A stretch of 64,000 nucleotides of DNA, taken from contig NZ_VDUY01000004.1 in assembly GCF_008039575.1 (NCBI RefSeq), positions 1 through 64,000 on the forward strand, read 5' to 3'. Under the pieces are notes generated by a model. That model was given only the letters and a program-made list of their open reading frames with translations. It did no database searches and was not told where the DNA came from. Positions 57,593-64,000 of the stretch are shown here, one piece after another. The stretch's first letter is position 1; every line of letters starts with the position of its first letter. The translations under genes and the position numbers were made by a program. The DNA is from Zeimonas arvi. Its GTDB lineage: Bacteria; Pseudomonadota; Gammaproteobacteria; Burkholderiales; Burkholderiaceae_E.

Positions 57593-57628
57593 TCGGGAAA
57601 CCGGTCGGGAAATTCGTCGGGAACCGGG
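57593..57628. repeat. 12-bp minisatellite, 3 copies, between the M48 gene and pgaA
   Basis: Three 12-bp units beginning TCGGGAA (57593-57604, 57605-57616, 57617-57628) form an imperfect tandem repeat. On the minus strand the best unit reads TTCCCGACCGGT, which matches 10 of 12 bases of the TTCCCGGCCTGT unit of the gatC-side repeat (47812-47855). It lies 42 bp upstream of the M48 start. Confidence 0.75.
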
Positions 57629-57840
57629 CTTGGACACGCCTGCCGGCATCGGGCATTCGGCCGGAGTCGAAGAGATTGTTGCGCCGCAGTGACAATCGCG
57701 TCTCCCCGGGCAAGATCGCACGGTCAGTTCCGGGGGACCGGCGGTAAAGTGCCGCCTTTCGTCGCGCCGCCCGTCGGGAGGGCGAGCCGCGCAGCCGCCT
57801 GGCCGGCACTCTCGTGATCGTCTTCCTGCATCTCCAACCG

Positions 57841-60258
57841 ATGTCTCGACAAGCTCTCCGGATGCGCGCGACCGTCCTGGCGTTCTCGCTGTGCGCGGCG
57901 TTCGCTTCCGCGCCCCTCGCGAGTCAGCCCGACCGGCATTCCGCTGCGGTCGCGCAGGCTCGCGACGGCGACCATGCCGGCGCGCTGGCTGCGCTCGAGT
58001 CCCTGGCCGCGCAGCGCCCCGGCGATCGCGCGATCGCCTTCGACCGGATCCTCATCCTCGGCTGGGCTGGGCGCGATGCCGAGGCACTGGCCCTGGCCTC
58101 CGGCCTCGACATCGCCGGCGCGCCAGCCTGGGTGCTCGAGGCGATCGGCCGCTCGGCCCGCGACCAGAAGCGCTTCGACCTGGCCCGCTCGGCCTACCAG
58201 CGCGCGCTGCGAGCCGAGCCCGGCCGGATCGAGAGCCGCATCGGCCTGGCCTTCACGATGTCGGACCAGGGCGATCACGCCGGAGCGGCGAGGCGGCTCG
58301 ACGAGGCGCTGGCCGCGATGCCGGGCGATGCCCGGCTGCTCGAGGCGCGCGCGCTGGTCGCCGAGTACGGCGGCGACTGGCTGGGCGCGCTCGCCTTGCA
58401 CCAGCGCGCGCTGAAGGCCGAGCCGCAGCGACGCGAGTCCCTGCGAGGCGTGATCCGCGCCGCCGGCCGGCTGGGCGCGCCGCAACTTGCCGTCGATCTC
58501 GCGGCTCGCCATCCGGGGCTGCTCACCGAAGCCGAGACCGCCGCCCTGCGTGCCGATGCCACGGCCCTGCAGATCCGCTGGGCGCGGGTCGAGGAGCGGA
58601 TCGAGTCCGGCGAGGCACGCTTCGAATGGGCGGACCGGGCGCTGGCCGCCAGCGATTCCGCGGTACGCAGGCTCGCGGAGGGTGCCCGGGACTTCTCCCC
58701 GACCGACCGCCGTCTGCTTGCCGACCGCCTCGAAGCCTTGCAGGTGCGCCGGCGTCCGGCCGACACCGTGGCGCTCCATCGGGACATGACGTCGGCGGGG
58801 CTGCCGGTGCCCGGGTATGCGCGCCCTTCCGTCGCCGATGCATTGCTCGAATTGCGCCAGCCCGAGGCGGCGGCGGCGCTCTACCGCGAGGCGCTCGCGG
58901 AACAGCCGGGGGACTTCGACCTGTCGCTGGCGCTGTTCTTCGCGCTGATCGAGTCCGAGCGGATCGACGAGGCGACCGAGCACATCGACGCGCTGGCCGA
59001 GCGCACGCCGCGCTGGCAGGCCGGCCGCGCGAGCCACGACGCGGTCACCGCGCGCAATGCCCAGGCGCTGGCGCGGCTCTACGGAGACCGGCTCGCCGAG
59101 GCCGAGCGGCGCAGCGGCGCCCTGCGCGACGCGCTGCCCTACAACGCCCAGGTGCGCGAAGCACACGCCGCGGTGCTGCTCGCGCGCGGCTGGCCGCGGC
59201 TCGCCGACGAGGAGTTCCGGCGAGCGGGGGCGGTCGATCCGGCCAGCGCCGGCCTTCGGGCGCAGCGGGTCGGGCCGCTGCTCGACGTGCACGACTGGGG
59301 CCGGGCCCGGGCGGAACTGCATGCGGCGCAGGCCATGCGTCCCGACGACCACCGTGTGCGGCGCGCGGCCGATCTCTGGGCGGTTCACGAACTGCGGGAG
59401 CTGGACCTGAGCGCCGAGTGGGGCACCTCGAGCGGCGGCACGCCCACCGGCAGCGACGACTGGCGGATCGAGGCGCGCCTCTACACGCGCCCGCTGGCCT
59501 CGAACTGGCGGCTGTTCGGGCAGGCCACGCGGGCACGCGCCGATTTCGACACCCGTGTCGCGCGCTGGCACCGCGAGGGAATCGGCGCCGAGTACCGCGC
59601 CCGCGACCTGCTGCTGAGCGCCGCGCTCACCGACGGCTCCTCCGGCAAGGCCGGCGTCGAGGCCGCCGCCGCCTGGCAACCCGACGACCACTGGTCGCTG
59701 ACCGCGCAATCGGCCAGCGTCAGCAGCAATGTCCCCCTGCAGGCCTGGAACGCCGGCGTGCGCGCGGGCGAGATCGGCCTGGGCGCGCGCTATGCGGTGA
59801 ACGAGTCGCGCAGCTTCGGGGCGGGCCTGTCCCGGATGGACTTCGGCGACGGCAACGATCGCGACCAGTGGTGGGTGTCGTGGTTCGAGCGCTGGGTGTC
59901 GGAGCCGCGCTGGCGGGTCGAGACCACCGCTTCGCTCGGGGGTTCGGCCAACTCGCTGGCCGGCGCGCCCTACTTCAATCCGGGCAGCGACCTCACCGCC
60001 AGCGTCGAGCTGGCCGGCGAATGGCTGAACTGGCGCCGCTACGAGAGGCAATTCAGCCAGCGTGCGGCGCTGACCCTCGGCCAGTACGCGCAGGAGGGCT
60101 TCGGCAGCGGCTCGATCCTGGGCGTGTCCTACGAGCACGTCTGGGAGCTCGACCGTCGCCTGCACCTGCGCTACGGTGTCGGCCGTTCGCTGCGCCCCTA
60201 CGACGGCGAGCGCACCGGCCGCACGGTGGCCCGCGTCACGCTGGAAGGGAGGTTCTGA
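57841..60258 (+). CDS. pgaA: PGA exporter PgaA (outer-membrane beta-barrel with TPRs)
   Basis: This 805-aa outer-membrane protein (E. coli PgaA ~807 aa) has a signal peptide (hydrophobic core TVLAFSLCAAFASAPLA), a periplasmic TPR region (about 40-480, Ala/Leu-rich helical repeats) and a C-terminal beta-barrel ending in Phe (ARVTLEGRF). It binds and exports poly-beta-1,6-GlcNAc. ATG at 57841 was preferred; 57862 is the alternative. It leads pgaABCD and is separated by 1 bp from pgaB. Confidence 0.93.
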   Translation: MSRQALRMRATVLAFSLCAAFASAPLASQPDRHSAAVAQARDGDHAGALAALESLAAQRPGDRAIAFDRILILGWAGRDAEALALASGLDIAGAPAWVLEAIGRSARDQKRFDLARSAYQRALRAEPGRIESRIGLAFTMSDQGDHAGAARRLDEALAAMPGDARLLEARALVAEYGGDWLGALALHQRALKAEPQRRESLRGVIRAAGRLGAPQLAVDLAARHPGLLTEAETAALRADATALQIRWARVEERIESGEARFEWADRALAASDSAVRRLAEGARDFSPTDRRLLADRLEALQVRRRPADTVALHRDMTSAGLPVPGYARPSVADALLELRQPEAAAALYREALAEQPGDFDLSLALFFALIESERIDEATEHIDALAERTPRWQAGRASHDAVTARNAQALARLYGDRLAEAERRSGALRDALPYNAQVREAHAAVLLARGWPRLADEEFRRAGAVDPASAGLRAQRVGPLLDVHDWGRARAELHAAQAMRPDDHRVRRAADLWAVHELRELDLSAEWGTSSGGTPTGSDDWRIEARLYTRPLASNWRLFGQATRARADFDTRVARWHREGIGAEYRARDLLLSAALTDGSSGKAGVEAAAAWQPDDHWSLTAQSASVSSNVPLQAWNAGVRAGEIGLGARYAVNESRSFGAGLSRMDFGDGNDRDQWWVSWFERWVSEPRWRVETTASLGGSANSLAGAPYFNPGSDLTASVELAGEWLNWRRYERQFSQRAALTLGQYAQEGFGSGSILGVSYEHVWELDRRLHLRYGVGRSLRPYDGERTGRTVARVTLEGRF

Positions 60259-60259
60259 G

Positions 60260-62233
60260 TTGGTCTCGCGTGTGCTGAGTCTCGTCGCGGCGATCCTGTG
60301 GGCGATGCTGCTGGCGCTGCCGCAGCCCTCGCTGGCGCGCGCGCCGGGAATCCCGGCTGGCGCCTTCGTCGCGCTGTCCTATCACGAGGTGCCCGAGGAC
60401 GGCCCGCGCGAGGCCGCGCCGGGCGCGGGTCGCTACGGCGTCGAGGCCTCCTACCTGATCGCCCAGTTCGCCTGGCTGCGCGAGAACGGCTACCGGCCGG
60501 TGAGCCTGGCCGAGATCGCCGAGGCGCGCGCCGGCGGCAAGCCGCTGCCGCCCAAGGCCGTGCTGCTGAGCTTCGACGACGGCTACGCCGACTTCCACGA
60601 GCGCGTTTACCCGGTGCTGCAGCTGTTCGGCTATCCGGCCGTGATCGCCCTGGTCGGCAAGTGGATGGAGGTGCCGGCCGGCGGCCAGGTCGACTACGAC
60701 GGCAAGCCGATGCCGCGCGAGGCCTTCCTGTCCTGGGCGCAGGTGCGCGAGATGGTCGGATCGGGCCTGGTCGAGGTGGCGTCGCATTCCTACGACCTGC
60801 ATCGCGGCGTGCTGGGCAACCCGCAGGGCAACATGCAGCCGGCGGCGACCACCCGGATCCACGATCCCGCCACCGGTCGCTACGAGACCGACGAGGCCTG
60901 GCTCGCCCGGGTCCGCGAGGATCTCGATCGCAACAGCCGCCTGATCGAGCGCGAGACCGGCAAGCGTCCGCGCGCGGTGGTCTGGCCCTACGGCCGCTAC
61001 AACGGCGCGCTGCAGCAGGCGGCGCGGGAGCTCGGCATGCCGATGATGCTCACGCTGCAGGGCGGGCCCAACCTGGCCGGCGATCCGCTCGACCGGATCA
61101 GGCGGATCATCGTCGAGTTCAACCCGAAGCTCGGCGCCTTCGTCGACGAGATCGAGCGGGTCTGGCCCGAGGATCCGCAGCGCGTGGTCCACGTCGATCT
61201 CGACTACGTCTACAGTCCGGACGCGGCCGAGCAGGAGCGCAACCTGTCGGCGCTGCTCGACCGGATCCAGGCGATCGGGCCCACGACGGTCTACCTGCAG
61301 GCCTTTGCCGATCCCGACGGCGACGGCGAGGCCGATGCGCTCTACTTCCCGAACCGTCATCTTCCGGTGCGCGCCGATCTGTTCAACCGGGTCGCCTGGC
61401 AGCTCGAGACGCGGGTCGGCGTGCAGGTCTACGCGTGGATGCCGATGCTCGCCTACCGGCTCCCCGCAGGCCATCCGGCGCGCGACGAGATCGTGCGTGC
61501 CGCCCCCGGCAAGGCGGGCTCGTCCTACCGGAGGCTCTCGCCCTTCTCGGCGGCGGCCCGCCAGGCGGTGCGCGAGATCTACGAAGACCTTGGCCGGCAC
61601 GCCCATTTCGCGGGCCTGCTCTTCCACGACGACGGCCTGTTGGGCGACCACGAGGACGCCAGTCCCGAGGCCCTGGCGGTGTACCGCCATCAGTGGGGCC
61701 TCCCGGGCTCGGTGGACGCGATCCGCGCCGACCCGGCGCTCGCCGAACGCTGGGCGCAGCGCAAGACCGACTGGCTGGTCGACTTCACGCGCGAGCTGGC
61801 CGGCGCCGCCAGCCGCTTCACCGCGCCGTTGAAGACCGCGCGCAACCTGTACGCGGCGCCGGTGCTCGATCCTCAGGCGCGGCAATGGTTCGCGCAGTCC
61901 CTGCCGGCCTTCCTCGGCGGCTACGACTACACCGCGCTGATGGCCATGCCCTACATGGAGAACGCCGAGGATCCCGCCCGCTTCCTGCAGGCGCTCGTCG
62001 ATGCGGTGTCGGCGCAGCCCGATGGCCTGGCGCGCACCGTGTTCGAGCTGCAGGCCCGCGACTGGCGCGACGGCGAAGCGGTGCCGTCCGCCGAGCTGGC
62101 CGGCTGGATCAGGCAGCTCGAGCTCGCCGGCGCCCGCAACATCGGCTACTACCCGGACGACGCGCGCGCCGACGTGCCCGAGATGCGGCCGATCGTGCCC
62201 GCCTTCTCGGTTCGTTCCCTTCCGCAGCGCTAG
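60260..62233 (+). CDS. pgaB: PGA N-deacetylase/hydrolase PgaB
   Basis: This 657-aa periplasmic protein partially deacetylates PGA. The N-terminal NodB-like deacetylase has SFDDGY (D106, D107) and SHSYDLH (H176, H181) as the metal/catalytic set. The C-terminal glycoside-hydrolase-like domain (from HVDLDYVYSPD, about 315) includes VYLQAFADPDGDGEA. A TTG start at 60260 is supported by AGGGAGG at 60246-60252. The signal peptide (LALPQPSLARA) has no Cys lipobox, unlike the E. coli lipoprotein. Confidence 0.93.
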   Translation: MVSRVLSLVAAILWAMLLALPQPSLARAPGIPAGAFVALSYHEVPEDGPREAAPGAGRYGVEASYLIAQFAWLRENGYRPVSLAEIAEARAGGKPLPPKAVLLSFDDGYADFHERVYPVLQLFGYPAVIALVGKWMEVPAGGQVDYDGKPMPREAFLSWAQVREMVGSGLVEVASHSYDLHRGVLGNPQGNMQPAATTRIHDPATGRYETDEAWLARVREDLDRNSRLIERETGKRPRAVVWPYGRYNGALQQAARELGMPMMLTLQGGPNLAGDPLDRIRRIIVEFNPKLGAFVDEIERVWPEDPQRVVHVDLDYVYSPDAAEQERNLSALLDRIQAIGPTTVYLQAFADPDGDGEADALYFPNRHLPVRADLFNRVAWQLETRVGVQVYAWMPMLAYRLPAGHPARDEIVRAAPGKAGSSYRRLSPFSAAARQAVREIYEDLGRHAHFAGLLFHDDGLLGDHEDASPEALAVYRHQWGLPGSVDAIRADPALAERWAQRKTDWLVDFTRELAGAASRFTAPLKTARNLYAAPVLDPQARQWFAQSLPAFLGGYDYTALMAMPYMENAEDPARFLQALVDAVSAQPDGLARTVFELQARDWRDGEAVPSAELAGWIRQLELAGARNIGYYPDDARADVPEMRPIVPAFSVRSLPQR

Positions 62234-62238
62234 CCACG

Positions 62239-63507
62239 ATGAACATGAGCATTGCATCGATCGGACAGGCCCTGACCGACTTCGCCTTCTACTACCCGCT
62301 GTTCATGGCCTACCTGTGGATGGCGGGCGCGCTCTTCTACTGGTATCGCCACGAGCGCGGGGCCGGCAAGGTCGACCAGCCGCCCGCGCACGACGAGTAC
62401 CCGAGCGTGGCGGTCATCGTTCCCTGCTTCAACGAGGAGGCGCACGCGGAAGAGACCATCGGCTGCCTGATGCGATCGAAGTACCCGAATCTCGAGGTGA
62501 TCGCGGTCGACGACGGCAGCACCGACGACACCGGGACGGTGCTCGAGCGGCTCGCCGCCCGTTACCCTTCGCTGCGCGTGGTGCGGCTCATGCGCAACCA
62601 GGGCAAGGCCACCGCCTTGAACACGGCCGCGGCGATGACCCGCGCCGAGATCCTGGTCTGCATCGACGGCGATGCGCTGCTCGATCCCTGGGCCGTGCAC
62701 TGGCTGGTGGCGCACTTCCGCTGGCCGCGCGTGGGTGCCGTCACCGGCAACCCGCGCGTGCGCACGCGCTCGACCCTGCTGGGCCGCCTGCAGGTCGGCG
62801 AGTTCTCGTCGACGATCGGCCTGATCAAGCGGGCGCAGCGCACCTACGGCCGGGTCTTCACCGTGTCGGGCGTGGTGGCGGCCTTTCGCCGCAGCGCGCT
62901 GCACGACGTGGGCTACTGGAGCACCGACATGCTCACCGAGGATGTCGACATCTCGTGGAAGCTTCAGGCCCGGCACTGGGACGTGCGCTTCGAGCCGAAC
63001 GCACTGTGCTGGATCCTGATGCCGGAGACCCTGCGAGGACTCTGGAAGCAGCGGCTGCGCTGGGCCGCCGGCGGCATGCAGGTCCTTGCGAAGAACTGGC
63101 GACCGATGCAGGCCTGGCGCCAGCGCCGGATGTGGCCGGTTTTCGCCGAGTACCTGACCAGCGCGTTCTGGGCCTACACGATGCTCGGGCTCTTCCTGGT
63201 GTGGGTGCTCAGGGTGGTCTTCGGCGTGCCCACGCCCATCGACGGCTCGTCGCTGATCCCGAGGTGGTCGGGGGTGGTCATCGGCACCACGTGTCTCGTG
63301 CAGATCGCGATCGGCATGTCGCTCGATGCGCGGGTCGAGAAGGGCCTGTTCCGCTACTTCTTCTGGATGATCTGGTACCCGCTCGCCTTCTGGCTCCTCA
63401 GCGCGCTCACCACGGTGGTGGGCGTGCCGAGGGCCCTGTTCCGTTCGACTGGAAAACGCGCAAGATGGAAAAGCCCGGATCGGGGACTGCTTCCCCAAGA
63501 CCGCTGA
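62239..63507 (+). CDS. pgaC: Poly-beta-1,6-N-acetylglucosamine synthase PgaC
   Basis: This 422-aa inner-membrane GT2 polymerises UDP-GlcNAc to PGA. Motifs are DDGSTDD (91-97), IDGDALLDP (D143, D145), TEDVDISW and the QRLRW acceptor motif. One N-terminal and three C-terminal membrane segments flank the catalytic domain. It follows pgaB by 5 bp, and pgaD begins inside its last 43 bp. Confidence 0.96.
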   Translation: MNMSIASIGQALTDFAFYYPLFMAYLWMAGALFYWYRHERGAGKVDQPPAHDEYPSVAVIVPCFNEEAHAEETIGCLMRSKYPNLEVIAVDDGSTDDTGTVLERLAARYPSLRVVRLMRNQGKATALNTAAAMTRAEILVCIDGDALLDPWAVHWLVAHFRWPRVGAVTGNPRVRTRSTLLGRLQVGEFSSTIGLIKRAQRTYGRVFTVSGVVAAFRRSALHDVGYWSTDMLTEDVDISWKLQARHWDVRFEPNALCWILMPETLRGLWKQRLRWAAGGMQVLAKNWRPMQAWRQRRMWPVFAEYLTSAFWAYTMLGLFLVWVLRVVFGVPTPIDGSSLIPRWSGVVIGTTCLVQIAIGMSLDARVEKGLFRYFFWMIWYPLAFWLLSALTTVVGVPRALFRSTGKRARWKSPDRGLLPQDR

Positions 63508-64000
63508 TCATCGAGCGACCGGACCTGCAGTCGCGGTCGCAAAGGCTGATCTCCGCGACGCTCACCGCGTTCTTCTGGGCGCTGTGGCTCTACCTGTGGC
63601 TGCCGGTGGTGGCGCTGGTGGGCTGGTGGCTGGGCGCCACACGCTTCTACGACGAGATGGTGCGGCTGGAGGGCTACAAGCCCCTGGTCGAGCTGCTCGG
63701 CTGGTACGCGGTCTGCATCGTGGCGCTCGCGGGTTCGCTGATCGTCTGGGCCCTCTACAACCTGGTGCGTTTTCGCGGGCGCGAGCGCCGCAAGGCGAGG
63801 CCTCTGGTGAGGGTCGCCCAGGTGGCCGAGCACGTGGGGGTCGAGCCCGACACGCTGCTGGCCTGGCAGCGCGCCCGGATCCTGCACGTGACGCACGACG
63901 AGGCGGGGCGGATCGAGTCGGTCGAAGCGATTGCCCTGCCCTCCGGGGGGCAGGGCGCGGCCGATGCCGGAGAGTCCGGCCCCGAGACCCTGCTCAGGGA
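63465..64000 (+). CDS. pgaD: PGA synthase accessory subunit PgaD (partial, right edge)
   Basis: The frame opening at ATG 63465 overlaps the pgaC 3' end by 43 bp and stays open to the window end (178+ residues). It has two membrane segments (about 28-55, AFFWALWLYLWLPVVALVG, and 75-95, WYAVCIVALAGSLIVWALY) separated by a short loop with FYDEMVRLEGYK, as in PgaD. A cytosolic C-terminal part (from RFRGRERRKAR) already exceeds the ~137 aa of E. coli PgaD. PgaD activates PgaC in response to c-di-GMP. The C-terminus is not in the window. Confidence 0.87.
   Translation, partial: MEKPGSGTASPRPLIIERPDLQSRSQRLISATLTAFFWALWLYLWLPVVALVGWWLGATRFYDEMVRLEGYKPLVELLGWYAVCIVALAGSLIVWALYNLVRFRGRERRKARPLVRVAQVAEHVGVEPDTLLAWQRARILHVTHDEAGRIESVEAIALPSGGQGAADAGESGPETLLR

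Overview
The window is GC-rich, gene-dense chromosomal DNA from a betaproteobacterium, most likely a member of the Burkholderiales. The evidence is the leucine/isovalerate (liu) catabolic cluster with a MerR-type LiuR and a TetR-type second regulator, aceK inside that cluster, the mreBCD-mrdA-rodA block facing gatCAB, a lone Bug-type binding protein and strongly GC-biased third codon positions. The genus cannot be fixed from the sequence alone. About 60 protein genes are supported. I saw no rRNA, tRNA or CRISPR array. The only mobile DNA seen is the tail of an IS481-type transposase at the left edge.

Region by region. 1-2.4 kb: transposase tail and two membrane proteins (DUF2189, DUF2254). 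2.4-7.2 kb: an Lrp-type regulator divergent from an orphan homodimeric 2-oxoacid dehydrogenase E1, followed by an ACT-domain threonine ammonia-lyase. Together these suggest threonine to 2-oxobutyrate to propionyl-CoA. A 208-bp nested inverted repeat follows. 7.7-19 kb: 3-hydroxybutyryl-CoA dehydrogenase, a Crp/Fnr-type regulator and a LivGHMKF-type ABC importer with an acyl-CoA synthetase gene between livG and livH, then a PaaK-like adenylating enzyme, a dienoyl-CoA-reductase-like SDR and a 76-aa unknown. This looks like one uptake-and-CoA-activation unit for an organic acid.

19-35.4 kb: a minus-strand leucine/isovalerate degradation region (liuA, aceK, thiolase, SDR, acyl-CoA dehydrogenase, GST, TetR regulator, MCC beta, methylglutaconyl-CoA hydratase, MCC alpha, 2-hydroxyacid dehydrogenase, HMG-CoA lyase, DUF1289, metallo-hydrolase). 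It is headed by liuR, and two near-identical 16-bp LiuR-like boxes flank liuR. AceK sits among enzymes that make acetyl-CoA, which fits control of carbon flow into the glyoxylate bypass. 35.4-40.1 kb: a pfkB-SMUG1-type pair preceded by a possible small RNA or leader with an intrinsic terminator, then a Bug-type binding protein, a cupin and about 1 kb with no convincing gene.

40-48 kb: a RidA-like protein, a quinone oxidoreductase and the rod-shape/elongasome operon mreB-mreC-mreD-mrdA-rodA (minus strand). 47.9-53.8 kb: gatC-gatA-lipoprotein-gatB, an SDR, a glycine-zipper lipoprotein and pyrE. 53.8-57.6 kb: xthA, an MscS channel, a dodecin, a DUF3597 protein and an M48 protease. 57.8 kb to the end: pgaABCD for synthesis and export of partially deacetylated poly-beta-1,6-GlcNAc. 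pgaD runs off the right edge.

The most useful observations are regulatory or structural: the paired LiuR boxes, the TTCGGCA box array before the orphan E1, the nested inverted-repeat element, the TetR operator, a Crp-like palindrome before the importer, a related 12-bp minisatellite at two loci, and a 26-bp tandem duplication of the 3' end of the MCC beta gene.
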